From Terriglobia bacterium (lineage in GTDB: Bacteria > Acidobacteriota > Terriglobia > Terriglobales > Acidobacteriaceae), in assembly GCA_020073215.1 (NCBI GenBank), contig JAIQFO010000004.1, positions 118,868 through 182,867 of the forward strand: DNA of 64,000 nucleotides. The letters are read 5' to 3'. A program made the translations under genes and the position numbers. The notes under the pieces are model-generated. The model ran no database searches. It was not told the origin of the DNA and saw nothing but the letters and a program-made list of their open reading frames with translations. Numbering within the stretch: the stretch's first letter is position 1; every line of letters begins with the position of its first letter. Positions 41,901-49,831 of this stretch are shown here, piece after piece.

Positions 41901-43279
41901 GCGGTGGAACGCCATTGACCGGCGTCTTCGTCCTTGATCAGCAGAACGACCTTTCCGACACTGGTGGACAGTATGTGTGCGACAGCTATACCGGATTTAC
42001 CTGCACTTATAAAAGTCCGGGGAACGCCGATGGGCGGCTGTTCGGAAGCCCATTGCTGAGCTATAGCGAGCAGGTGGTCACTTATGGAACGGTCCAGAGC
42101 GGAAGCGGGACAGGGCCGTATACAGTAACGATCACCCCCCCCGTCTATTTCAACAACTACCGTTCCGGCCAGTCTCCGGGCGCGTATTGGGGAGGCACGG
42201 TCAGCAATCTCGGTATCGAAAACCTGACCGTGGACGAAAGCACGATGCCCGCTGGCAATAACAACGGCATTTTGCTGATGCAATGCTATCACTGCTGGAT
42301 TACGGGCGTGCGCTCGATCAAGGGGCAAAGGAATCACATCGACCTCTTTCAAACCAGTGGCGCGGTCATACGAAACAACTACTTCTTTCAGTCGCAAACC
42401 AGCGGATCGCAGAGTTATGGGATTGAGATTGCCGAATCTTCCGCTGGCTTGATCGAGAACAACATCTTCCAGCAAGTTGTAGGACCGACCGTGCCCGACG
42501 CTATGTCCGGCTTCGTGATCGCCTACAACATGAGCATCGCGGGAACGGGAACCAACCAACTTCAGGACGTTTACGACTCGCACAACGCCGGGGGCGGGTT
42601 CAATCTCTTCGAGGGCAACCAGATTCTCGGCTTTTTCAACGACACGAGCACTTGGGGCTCGGCGGGCCTGTCCACTCTTTTCCGCAACCGCATCGTCGGA
42701 TGGGAGCCTGGATATACGGTGCAGACGAACGCCTTCAATATCTACTCGTTTGCCCGCGGATACAATCTGGTCGGGAACGTGCTCGGGCAGCCCGGTTACC
42801 ATACTGTCTATGAAGCATATCCTCCCAACTCCTACACCTCGACGCAATGTAACCAGGCTTTGTTCTACTTGGGCTTTTCGGGGGGAGGGTGCGCCTCGGT
42901 GAACAGTGTGCCTAATGACACCCTAGTACGCTCGACGCTGATGCGTTGGGGAAACTACGACACAGTAAACGCCGCAGTTCAGTGGAATGCAACCGAAGCG
43001 TCTCCGGCGTCGGCAACCTACATCAACGCCAATTTCTCTTCCAGTTATTTTAGCGGATTGTCGCATACTCTCCCAGCTTCGTTCTATCTTTCCGCGAAAC
43101 CTAGTTGGTGGGGCACAATGCCGTACCCCGCAATCGGGCCAGATGTGAGTAGCGGCACCGGGCCAGGAGGATTTTCCTACAACATTCCTGCGGCAAACTG
43201 CTACTACAGCGTGATGAGTGGGCCTGCGGACGGAAGTGGCGGAGCCTTGAGTTTCGATGTGGCAACTTGCTATCCATGA
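38915..43279 (+). CDS. Giant secreted protein with carbohydrate-binding-like repeats and C-terminal beta-helix
   Basis: The start chosen is ATG 38915, just after GAGGTGA (38906-38912), giving 1454 residues. A signal-like hydrophobic segment (VAFPICAAIGLAAVTFLNCVA) lies at about 17-37. Segments such as WNSGTTYTNKQTVSY...YYVATSAGSN, NNGSHHGFQATAITGPTGATEP and YPASGNAGNHIYKATVGG are repeated-type modules like those in carbohydrate-binding and phage fibre proteins. From about residue 880 (NSTAIQNALASC, VNLPSGTYYVAGIKY, LRGVGSSTTYL) the sequence is a pectate-lyase-like parallel beta-helix with right-handed coils (GIENLTVDES, IRNNYFFQSQT, GLIENNIFQQV). It is probably exported and binds or cleaves polysaccharide; catalytic residues cannot be named. 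Confidence 0.78.
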   Translation: MNVMAKITFPYKRTARHGVAFPICAAIGLAAVTFLNCVAQGQVVVSGSAVLSGNVQLSSSSGGAPLTYSARTDGCVNPTATPASCIAGTATGQAGATLLFQEGLSDPIPTGFAATTISSGSCPSGLTPSAYPAYCPAPMNSTATDPDFGSYLVMASDDWTQLGGLTSWTAGSDGGHDSFTPDESLVLLVGSNGNTTLINVNPASIHAKTCASSPCVSPTGIFEAGSGGGSTTSFAHNAIVTASRNPSEPKTLYEQVGNQVNRLVVASSIGSPGTGTLARTTYVDFTSDTPVACSVIPPITVGANTSNYQANWYSSVQMANDGSVGYGTAGGYDWLPSWTPADVVGNTIFIYPLSNNGSHHGFQATAITGPTGATEPNWASSCYTTGCTEGGVTWADIGGLNSQGPGFDVFGYRPGFGCFKVNTRLAKIYGGTGHSSLTGPLKTLDPVACTRVLGVPCSGTPVTLPDTFTLHAVGQMMNGGILSMDPTGSEALNAPGNWNSGTLTCQPSGASDVWAGAWNSGTTYTNKQTVSYTDGTSAYYVATSAGSNLSQPPRTGGVVNSTFWTQQEAYCAHYYLQASTNLVAPTTDWADAAGHTAAGYLYRYYAAKYASARYDTPSAQLSPPNGAITLNPGTKLLTTALPTDNHGSYRNAGAGDLQPVLGFTFDAPAWVTNYTAACYTEICGFANVATGAKAATYRFAHNYASGNNQLFSVQSAIGVVSPLGDLAIWGTDMVGTRGSTATAATACNNVRGQFAPVAGMTLNVNDTLYPASGNAGNHIYKATVGGLTSGSAPTGGWCQTTGCIATWGAATVQEIGVNDCRGDMVIVDLTSAHPAAATPSLANLLDPTRATDWTTAGFEIPNYMATCSGSPPTLLAGSGNAAANSTAIQNALASCDSTHNVVNLPSGTYYVAGIKYPAGGSNRVLRGVGSSTTYLNMTAGASGCGYLSSICMQATPFAQGSNVNAPSGTQQCMWTGTNGVAGTYTQGATSIILNSCGGTPLTGVFVLDQQNDLSDTGGQYVCDSYTGFTCTYKSPGNADGRLFGSPLLSYSEQVVTYGTVQSGSGTGPYTVTITPPVYFNNYRSGQSPGAYWGGTVSNLGIENLTVDESTMPAGNNNGILLMQCYHCWITGVRSIKGQRNHIDLFQTSGAVIRNNYFFQSQTSGSQSYGIEIAESSAGLIENNIFQQVVGPTVPDAMSGFVIAYNMSIAGTGTNQLQDVYDSHNAGGGFNLFEGNQILGFFNDTSTWGSAGLSTLFRNRIVGWEPGYTVQTNAFNIYSFARGYNLVGNVLGQPGYHTVYEAYPPNSYTSTQCNQALFYLGFSGGGCASVNSVPNDTLVRSTLMRWGNYDTVNAAVQWNATEASPASATYINANFSSSYFSGLSHTLPASFYLSAKPSWWGTMPYPAIGPDVSSGTGPGGFSYNIPAANCYYSVMSGPADGSGGALSFDVATCYP

Positions 43280-43393
43280 CGCGATAAGTAAGGCGGAGAC
43301 ACGGCGCTTGCACGGCAAGCACCGCAAGAAGAAACATGGTCGGCTGACAGTCAAAGGCCGGGATTACTTACCGCAGATATGGTGATTAGGGAT

Positions 43394-43438
43394 ATGCTAA
43401 CAGCGCACTAACCCCCTGCGGGGTGATGGAGTTAGCAT
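43394..43438. repeat. Nested inverted repeat upstream of the lysis-like cassette
   Basis: ATGCTAAC (43394-43401) pairs with GTTAGCAT (43431-43438), enclosing CCCC-TGC-GGGG (43413-43423). It lies in the 200-base gap before the M15 peptidase gene and could be a terminator of the upstream gene without a T-run, or a regulatory stem. Confidence 0.6.
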
Positions 43439-43481
43439 TACAGTTCACATGCAGGCCCCGCTGGAACAACCGAATAATACC

Positions 43482-43928
43482 ATGAAACTCTCAGAGCATT
43501 TCACCTTAGATGACTTTCTCTTATCCGAAGTGGCAGCGCGGTGCGGCCTCGATAACACTCCGACCTTGGTCGTCATTACACACTTGAGCCTGGTGGCGGC
43601 GGTCATGGAAAGAATCAGAACGCTGCTTGATGACAAGCCCATCTTCGTACACAGCGGTTACCGCTCGGCAGAGGTCAACCGGGCGGTGGGCGGAGCGGGG
43701 ACGAGCGCGCATTGCCATGGCTTGGCGTGCGACTTCGTTTGTCCCGGGTTCGGGACGCCCGCGGAAATCGCACTAGTCATCCTAAAGTCCGACATCGACT
43801 ACGACCAACTTATCCTCGAGTATGGATGGGTTCATATTGGCCTTGCGCAAAAGGGATTCTTATCCCGCAGGGAGGCCCTGACGAAGCGTTCACAACGGGC
43901 GGAATACGAGTTCGGTATCAAGGCTTGA
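43482..43928 (+). CDS. M15-type peptidoglycan peptidase (phage endolysin-like)
   Basis: The 148-residue protein starts at ATG 43482 (MKLSEHFTLDDFLLSE). It carries the Peptidase_M15_3 zinc motifs: H77 in SAHCHGLACDF with D84, and H118 in YGWVHIGL, plus VHSGYRSAEVNRAVGG. These enzymes cleave L-Ala-D-Glu or D-Ala-linked bonds in peptidoglycan. There is no signal peptide, as in canonical endolysins, which reach the wall through a holin. The next gene encodes a small two-helix membrane protein, supporting an endolysin/holin pair. It opens a four-gene plus-strand cassette to 45706. Confidence 0.85.
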   Translation: MKLSEHFTLDDFLLSEVAARCGLDNTPTLVVITHLSLVAAVMERIRTLLDDKPIFVHSGYRSAEVNRAVGGAGTSAHCHGLACDFVCPGFGTPAEIALVILKSDIDYDQLILEYGWVHIGLAQKGFLSRREALTKRSQRAEYEFGIKA

Positions 43929-43986
43929 CCGGTTTCACATCATTCTCAATCACACAACTGTACCGCCGTCACAAGGAGACACTGTC

Positions 43987-44172
43987 TTGAAGAAATACGC
44001 TGCTTATCTGCCTACCGCAATGCTTCTGCTTACCGCTCTCGCGAATGCCGCCACGCCGGCGATTGCCGTCTTCTGGATGAAACACGCCACGGCGGCGGCG
44101 ATCTTCGCGCCGTTGGCTGTCATTGTGGCGCATTGGCTGCCTTCGCCGAATGCCGCGGCTAACTCGAAGTAG
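43987..44172 (+). CDS. Small two-helix membrane protein, holin-like
   Basis: The 61-residue product starts with TTG at 43987, preceded by AAGGAGA (43974-43980). Two hydrophobic segments (about 7-22 and 33-50) are joined by a short loop (FWMKHAT), with a lysine-ended C-terminus. Size, topology and position after an endolysin gene fit a class II holin. The first segment could alternatively be a signal peptide (cleavage after ANA). No family is recognised by sequence, so the call rests on context. Confidence 0.55.
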   Translation: MKKYAAYLPTAMLLLTALANAATPAIAVFWMKHATAAAIFAPLAVIVAHWLPSPNAAANSK

Positions 44173-44336
44173 ATCAACGTTCCACAATATTAGAGCGTGT
44201 CTAACAAACGTCTTTCCGCTCGGACGGCATGTTCCTTAAGGGGCTAGAGCCCGCATATTTCCGGGCCAAATGGCACAACTGAGGCACTGCCCTACCAATC
44301 ACCGGTTTATGAAACACGATCCATGGAGAAAATGTT

Positions 44337-44939
44337 ATGAAGAAAGTTCTGGTTGTTGTTGTGTCTCTTGCCATGTTCTCGACCGCGTGCTCGACCGCCT
44401 GGGTTTCGACCCTCGATTCCATTCTGGCCGCGGCTGCGCCGGCGCTAATCAATATTCTGCAGATTGTCGCCGTGGCCAACGGCAAACCGATGAATAGCAA
44501 TCTGGCGGCTAAGATCAATGCCGACGCGGCGGCTATCAAGGCTCTGGCCGCCGACTTCGCCAAGGATTCGTCGGGATCCGCACCCGGCGTTTGCCAGCAA
44601 TTGCAAGCAGTTGTCAGCGCTTACCAGACTGATCAGGCGCTCGTGCTTCAGGTTGCGCAGGTAAGCGATTCAAACGCTCAGGCGAAGATCACACTGCTCG
44701 CGAATCTCGTAGCCGGCACGGTTCAGGCGATTGCCGCGGTGATTCCGTCGTGCCAAGCCAATGCGCAGGCATCGTTCAAGGCGCTTCCGCCCTACAGCGT
44801 CTCCAACTTTTCGGATCATTACAACAGCATCCTGGTTGCACCGACCGGCAACGCGGCTGTGGATGCGGTGACCCCAACACTGAAGATTCATCGGCACTCG
44901 AAACTCGTGCGGGCGTTGACTTTCGGCCAACTGCAGTGA
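44337..44939 (+). CDS. Lipoprotein of unknown function in the lysis-like cassette
   Basis: The 200-residue protein has a lipoprotein signal with lipobox FSTAC, giving a lipidated Cys at residue 18. The mature part is alanine-rich and mostly helical (INADAAAIKALAADFAKD; CQQLQAVVSAYQTDQALVLQV), with cysteines near residues 85 and 142. GGAGAAAA lies eight bases before the ATG. It occupies the place that an outer spanin subunit has in phage lysis cassettes, but it is longer than typical Rz1 proteins. The stop overlaps the GTG of the protease gene, so the two are coupled. Confidence 0.7.
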   Translation: MKKVLVVVVSLAMFSTACSTAWVSTLDSILAAAAPALINILQIVAVANGKPMNSNLAAKINADAAAIKALAADFAKDSSGSAPGVCQQLQAVVSAYQTDQALVLQVAQVSDSNAQAKITLLANLVAGTVQAIAAVIPSCQANAQASFKALPPYSVSNFSDHYNSILVAPTGNAAVDAVTPTLKIHRHSKLVRALTFGQLQ

Positions 44940-45706
44940 TCGCCGATCAGTCGACCCGACGCAAGTTTGGCGCGCTTCGCGACGTTCATGATGTGCGGGA
45001 TCGAATGTACCGGGCATCGCCGCGAGCCGAGCCGGTCCCGCAGCATGTGGATCTGCGAAAGTGGGGTGGGCCGATTAAAGATCAGGGCGAGGAAGGCAGT
45101 TGCACCGGACATGCCTTCTCCTCGGCACGCGAGTGGATCGCACGGAAGTATGAAAAAACCTCGCCGATCCTAAGCCCGCAGTGCCTGTACGCTGACGAGT
45201 TGATCGCCAGCGGTGATTTCCCGAAAGATGACGGCGCGATGCCGCGCACGGGCTGCCAAGTGCTCACTTCACTCGGTTGCTGTGAAGCGGCGCTGTATCC
45301 CTACGTTGCAGGTAAGATCACAGTACCTACTCCCGCACAGGCCGCGAATGCTTTGAAGTACAAGACGGGCGCTTACCACCGCATCGGATCTTTATCGGAC
45401 TTTCTCCGGTGCTTGGCCGACCCAACGCCTTGGCCGGTTCTCGTCGGATTCGTAGTCTACGAATCATTCATGCTGCAGCAGGTCGCGGACACCGGCATTA
45501 TGCCGATTCCGAAACCGGGCGAACAACAAGCGGGTGGTCACGAAGTGCTCTGTCTGGGCTACGACTTACCAAAACAGTGGGCACTTATGCAGAACAGCTG
45601 GGGCGATGATTGGGGGCAGCGGAGCTACTTCTGGATGCCGCTGGGAGTGGTCAAAGCGTCGGCCAGCGATCTGTGGATGGTACACACTGGCGGACCGTGG
45701 AAATAA
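44936..45706 (+). CDS. Papain-like cysteine peptidase (C1 family)
   Basis: The 256-residue protein starts at GTG 44936, overlapping the lipoprotein stop (GTGA). The papain catalytic set is complete: oxyanion Q50 and C56 in KDQGEEGSCTGHAFSSA, H202 in GGHEVLCLGY, and N220 in LMQNSWGDDWG. The substrate loop VDLRKWGGPIKDQ is also typical. There is no signal peptide and no long inhibitory propeptide, only about 35 residues before the catalytic domain. It could process the neighbouring secreted proteins or act as a released effector; both are inferences. It ends the cassette. Confidence 0.88.
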   Translation: MIADQSTRRKFGALRDVHDVRDRMYRASPRAEPVPQHVDLRKWGGPIKDQGEEGSCTGHAFSSAREWIARKYEKTSPILSPQCLYADELIASGDFPKDDGAMPRTGCQVLTSLGCCEAALYPYVAGKITVPTPAQAANALKYKTGAYHRIGSLSDFLRCLADPTPWPVLVGFVVYESFMLQQVADTGIMPIPKPGEQQAGGHEVLCLGYDLPKQWALMQNSWGDDWGQRSYFWMPLGVVKASASDLWMVHTGGPWK

Positions 45707-45841
45707 AATGATCATGTAACGCCATGCAGGGCGCCGACGTTCACGCATGATTTGTTCATTGTCCTCGTGCTTATTGGTCTCGAATCCTTTGGTGATCTCT
45801 AGCATCTCAAGAACTGATAGAGGCCACCTTAGGCAGGGACG

Positions 45842-46459
45842 ATGACACAAACGCAGGATGTCGCCGCACACTCAACCAAAATCTCCAGTGATGCGCTAGA
45901 CCAGCTATTCCGCAAGGCCCGCACACATTCGGCGTGGCTTCCTACACGCGTTTCTTTAGAGACGCTGCGCGAGGTTTACCAGCTGGGGCGACTGGGTCCG
46001 ACCAGCGCGAATTCGACGCCAGCCCGTTTTGTATTTCTCGAAAGCGCAGCCGCCAAGGCGCGCCTTCTGCCTGCTCTCGCTCCGGGCAATGTCGAAAAAA
46101 CGAAGGCAGCGCCGGTCACCGTCATTGTCGCCTACGACACCGAATTCTACGAAAAACTGCCCCGGCTATTTCCTCACGCCGACATGCGTTCTTATTTTGT
46201 GGGGAACCAGCCGCTGATCGATGAGACGGGCTTTCGCAATGGCTCGCTGCAGGGGGGCTACTTCATACTCGCGGCGCGGGCCCTGGGACTTGATTGCGGC
46301 CCGATGTCGGGCTTTGACCAGGCGAAAGTGAACGCGGAATTCTTTCCCGACGGCAAATGGAAGGCCAACTTCCTGTGCAATCTCGGGTACGGGGATCACA
46401 GCAAGTTATTTCCGCGCAGCCCGCGCCTTGAGTTTGACGAGGCGTGCCGAGTGTTGTGA
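45842..46459 (+). CDS. Nitroreductase-family protein, RutE/HadB-like (malonic semialdehyde reductase type)
   Basis: The 205-residue protein matches the RutE branch of FMN-dependent nitroreductases: [12 protein letters not shown] near the start, [70 protein letters not shown] (seen in pieces), and [10 protein letters not shown]. Family members reduce malonic semialdehyde to 3-hydroxypropionate or act on related small carbonyls with NAD(P)H. No rut or pyrimidine-catabolism genes are nearby, so the physiological role here is open. It marks the return to ordinary genes after the phage-like region. Confidence 0.88.
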   Translation: MTQTQDVAAHSTKISSDALDQLFRKARTHSAWLPTRVSLETLREVYQLGRLGPTSANSTPARFVFLESAAAKARLLPALAPGNVEKTKAAPVTVIVAYDTEFYEKLPRLFPHADMRSYFVGNQPLIDETGFRNGSLQGGYFILAARALGLDCGPMSGFDQAKVNAEFFPDGKWKANFLCNLGYGDHSKLFPRSPRLEFDEACRVL

Positions 46460-46478
46460 CGAGGCGCGTTGTCGGGGG

Positions 46479-46500
46479 GAGCCGCGGCGAGCCGCGGCTC
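46479..46500. repeat. GC-rich hairpin abutting the glnS stop
   Basis: GAGCCGCGGC-GA-GCCGCGGCTC is a perfect 10-bp stem whose last base is part of the glnS stop codon (46500-46502). It sits between convergent genes, so it may help terminate both. Confidence 0.75.
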
Positions 46501-48245
46501 TACACTCCTGACTTTTTCTCGATCTTCTTGGCGACTTTGGCCCAGGTATCTTTCAGGGCCACGGTGCGATTGAACACGAGATGTCCTGGCCTTGTATCTG
46601 GGTCCACACAAAAATAGCCAAGGCGTTCGAACTGATAGCGGGCTTCGATGGGCGCGCTTGCCAGCGATGGCTCTAGTTTGGCCTGCGCGATCACTTCCAG
46701 CGAATTTGGATTCAGGTTCGCGGTGAACTCCTGCCCTTCTTCGACCTGATTCGCGTCTTCCTTGGTGAAGAGCTTGTCGTAGATACGCACTTCGGCGTCG
46801 AGGGCATGCGCCGCCGAGACCCAGTGGATGGTTGACTTCACCTTGCGTCCATCTGGAGCATTGCCGCCGCGCGTGGCCGGATCATATGTGCAGTGCACCT
46901 CAACCACTTCTCCCCTGTCGTTCTTCACCACCGACCGAGCTGTAATGAAATAACCATACCGCAGCCGCACCTCGCGCCCGGGCGAAAGGCGGTAATACTG
47001 CTTGGGCGGACTTTCGCGGAAATCGTCCTGTTCGATGTAGAGCACTTTGGAAAATGGCACTTTGCGCTTCCCCGCACTTTCGTCCTCGGGATTATTGACC
47101 GCTTCGACTTCCTCCACCTGACCTTCCAGGTAGTTTTCGATCACGACTTTCAATGGGCGCAGCACGGCCATAACGCGTGGCGCGCCCTGGTTCAGGTCTT
47201 CGCGGACGAAGTGTTCGAGCATGGCAAGTTCCAGCGTGCCATTGGTCTTCGAGACCCCGATGGCCGCACAGAAATTGCGGATCGCTTCCGGCGTATAGCC
47301 GCGTCGCCGAATGCCAGACAGCGTGGGCATGCGCGGATCATCCCAGCCGGAGACGCGTTTTTCCTGCACCAGAGTGAGCAGCTTACGTTTGCTGAGCAGC
47401 GTGTAGGTAAGGCTTAGCCGGTCGAACTCCATTTGCTGCGACGGGAAAATGCCGAGTTGCTGGATGAACCAGTTATAAAGCGGGCGATGATCTTCAAACT
47501 CGAGCGTGCAGATGGAGTGAGTCACGTGCTCGATGGAATCGGACTGCCCATGCGCGTAGTCGTACATGGGATAGATACACCACTTATCGCCGGTGCGGTG
47601 ATGCTCGGCGTGCAGGATGCGGTACATGACTGGGTCGCGCATGTTCAGGTTGGGCGATGCCATGTCGATCTTGGCGCGGAGCACGCGCGATCCGTCAGGG
47701 AATTCGCCTTTGCGCATACGCTCAAAAAGGTCAAGACTCTCCGCCGCACTGCGGTTGCGATGCGGACTGTCTTTGCCGGGCTCGGTGAGCGTGCCACGAT
47801 GCTGGCGAATTTCCTCCGCGCTTAGATCGTCCACATACGCTTTGCCTTCGTTGATAAGCTTGATCGCCCACTCGTAGAGCTGATCGAAGTAGTCAGAAGC
47901 ATAGTAAAGACCGTCCCAATCGAAGCCCAGCCAGCGGACGTCCTTCATGATGGAGTCCACGTACTCCTGCTCTTCCTTTTCCGGGTTGGTGTCGTCGAAG
48001 CGCAGGTTGGTCTTGCCGCCGAACTCGTCGGCTAATCCAAAGTTGAGACAAATGGATTTGGCATGGCCGATATGCAGGTAACCGTTGGGTTCGGGAGGAA
48101 AGCGGGTCTGCACCTGACCGTCGTATTTCTTGGTCTCCAGATCCTTGATGACTTGGTCGCGGATGAAGTTCGAGGGGCGCGACTCGGACGGCGAGTTCGC
48201 GCCACCTTCGATCGATGCAGATGAAGTTGGTTTCGCGGCGCTCAT
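46500..48245 (-). CDS. glnS: Glutaminyl-tRNA synthetase
   Basis: GlnS charges tRNA-Gln in the cytoplasm. The 581-residue protein has the class I motif HIGH (58-61) in [17 protein letters not shown] and a KMSKS-type loop [11 protein letters not shown]. The Gln/Glu-specific anticodon-binding beta-barrels follow, and family signatures [14 protein letters not shown] and [18 protein letters not shown] are present. The first 25 residues are a polar extension. Presence of both glnS and gltX suggests direct Gln-tRNA charging. It is divergent from the rhomboid-TPR gene. Confidence 0.97.
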   Translation of the reverse strand: MSAAKPTSSASIEGGANSPSESRPSNFIRDQVIKDLETKKYDGQVQTRFPPEPNGYLHIGHAKSICLNFGLADEFGGKTNLRFDDTNPEKEEQEYVDSIMKDVRWLGFDWDGLYYASDYFDQLYEWAIKLINEGKAYVDDLSAEEIRQHRGTLTEPGKDSPHRNRSAAESLDLFERMRKGEFPDGSRVLRAKIDMASPNLNMRDPVMYRILHAEHHRTGDKWCIYPMYDYAHGQSDSIEHVTHSICTLEFEDHRPLYNWFIQQLGIFPSQQMEFDRLSLTYTLLSKRKLLTLVQEKRVSGWDDPRMPTLSGIRRRGYTPEAIRNFCAAIGVSKTNGTLELAMLEHFVREDLNQGAPRVMAVLRPLKVVIENYLEGQVEEVEAVNNPEDESAGKRKVPFSKVLYIEQDDFRESPPKQYYRLSPGREVRLRYGYFITARSVVKNDRGEVVEVHCTYDPATRGGNAPDGRKVKSTIHWVSAAHALDAEVRIYDKLFTKEDANQVEEGQEFTANLNPNSLEVIAQAKLEPSLASAPIEARYQFERLGYFCVDPDTRPGHLVFNRTVALKDTWAKVAKKIEKKSGV

Positions 48246-48319
48246 GCTCTTTGTATTTTATATGGGAGGGTGGATTCGCGGCTCTATGCCAGTGGAAGGA
48301 AGGGCGTCTCGTGGGTCCA

Positions 48320-48339
48320 GCCGGGCGGGGACGCCCGGC
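48320..48339. repeat. GC-rich hairpin between divergent genes
   Basis: GCCGGGCG-GGGA-CGCCCGGC (8-bp stem) lies 33 bases before the rhomboid-TPR start, inside the divergent promoter region with glnS. Confidence 0.7.
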
Positions 48340-48371
48340 GCTCCACCAGCATCGTGATAATCTGCGTTGAG

Positions 48372-49808
48372 ATGGCAAAATGCGTTCAATGCGGTCGTCA
48401 GCTTCCGGCCCTCACCTTCGGCAGGAAGGTTTGCCAGTGGTGCGTGCAGCATGAGGCTGCGCAGCGTGGCGAGGATTCCCCCATTCAGCGGGTTGAGCCC
48501 GCGCCCTGGCTGCGGCGGCACTCCAGTTCAATGGCGGTCACTCAGGCCATTTTCGGAATCAACCTTGCGGTGTTTATCGCCATGATGTTGGCGGGCGTTT
48601 CGATGCTCGACAATCCGGCGGGCCAAGATCTTGTGCGCTGGGGAGCTAATTTCGGGCCGCTTACGGTCAGTGGACAGTGGTGGCGGCTGCTGACTTGTGT
48701 GTTCATTCACGGCGGCCTGCTGCACATCGGGTTCAACATGTGGTGCCTGTGGGACCTCGGCAGGCTGGCGGAATCGGTCTACGGTCACTGGACATTTGCC
48801 GTGGTGTACCTGATCACCGGACTAGCCGCGAGCCTCGCGAGCCTGATTTGGAATCCCGTCATCCTCAGCGTCGGCGCTTCCGGAGCGATCTTTGGGATTG
48901 CGGGAGCTCTGATCGCGTCGTTTTATCTGGGCGAGTTTTCGCTGCCCCGCGCCGCGATGACCGGAATGCTGCGCAGCGTGGTCGTGTTTGTCGGATACAA
49001 CCTCTTCTTTGGGGCGGTGATCGCTCGTACCGACAACGCCGCGCACGTCGGCGGCCTGCTTATGGGGTTGCTTCTCGGCGCACTGATCGCGAAGGTCGCT
49101 CCCGCGCACGACGACTTTTTGCGCCGGATCGCAGTGCTGCTCGTCGGGGTTCTGCTCGTTGTGGGCGGCGTAAAGTGGCTGCAGCACTCCCGCGCTTATC
49201 TGCTTCATGGACAGAACGGAGTCGTACTTCTCGGCCAGGGAAAGACGGACGAAGGGATTGCGGAGCTGGAGAGATCTGTAAGCCTGCGGCCCAACTTTGC
49301 CGCTGCCCACGCTGCGTTGGCGCGTGCTTATGTCGAGAAACATAACTTCGAAAATGCGGCGGCGGAAATGCAGCGCGTGATCGTGCTGAATCCACAGAGC
49401 GAAAACGCGTACTACAGGCTCGGGATGATTTATCTCGAGCAGAAACTTCCATCAAAGGCGCAAGACATTTTTGCCCAACAGCTAAGAATCAACCCCAGCA
49501 GCGCCGATGGACATGCCGGACTGGCAGCCGCTTTGTCGGATCAGCATCGGGATCTCGAAGCGCTCGAAGAGTACAAACGAGTGGCCGCGCTCGACTCCGG
49601 CTATCCGGGCGTGTACTACAACATGGGCGTCATCCAGGCTCGGCTGAAGCTCTACGACGATGCCATCACATCGCTGCTGAAGCAGCGGCAAACCGCTGAT
49701 GATGCCGAAAGTGAAAACCTGCTGGCCGCTGTCTACGAAGCCAAGGGAATGAAGAGTGAGGCCGAGGGCGCCCGGCAGAAAGCGAAGCAGTTTCAGGCTT
49801 CTCACTAA
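48372..49808 (+). CDS. Rhomboid intramembrane serine protease with zinc ribbon and TPR domains
   Basis: The 478-residue protein starts at ATG 48372. Domains in order: a zinc ribbon (C4, C7, C21, C24: CVQCG and CQWC), a six-helix rhomboid domain (about 57-255), and about five TPR repeats (about 275-470). Catalytic S170 in SVGASGAIFG and H225 in NAAHVGG are present, and HGGLLHIGFNMW is the conserved segment near helix 2. It should cleave membrane-protein helices, with the TPRs recruiting partners. The substrate is unknown. Confidence 0.93.
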   Translation: MAKCVQCGRQLPALTFGRKVCQWCVQHEAAQRGEDSPIQRVEPAPWLRRHSSSMAVTQAIFGINLAVFIAMMLAGVSMLDNPAGQDLVRWGANFGPLTVSGQWWRLLTCVFIHGGLLHIGFNMWCLWDLGRLAESVYGHWTFAVVYLITGLAASLASLIWNPVILSVGASGAIFGIAGALIASFYLGEFSLPRAAMTGMLRSVVVFVGYNLFFGAVIARTDNAAHVGGLLMGLLLGALIAKVAPAHDDFLRRIAVLLVGVLLVVGGVKWLQHSRAYLLHGQNGVVLLGQGKTDEGIAELERSVSLRPNFAAAHAALARAYVEKHNFENAAAEMQRVIVLNPQSENAYYRLGMIYLEQKLPSKAQDIFAQQLRINPSSADGHAGLAAALSDQHRDLEALEEYKRVAALDSGYPGVYYNMGVIQARLKLYDDAITSLLKQRQTADDAESENLLAAVYEAKGMKSEAEGARQKAKQFQASH

Positions 49809-49831
49809 CCAAAACTGCGCGCGCGGTACTA

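Noticed and set aside
41546..42847. 433-codon minus-strand frame inside the giant secreted protein gene
   Set aside because: The plus-strand beta-helix sequence is continuous here and has repeat structure; the antisense product has no recognisable domain.
27692..45706. Intact prophage
   Set aside because: Repressor, fibre-like, endolysin and holin-like genes are present, but no integrase, terminase, portal, capsid, tail-tube or attachment sites are seen, and a chromosomal E2 gene interrupts the region.
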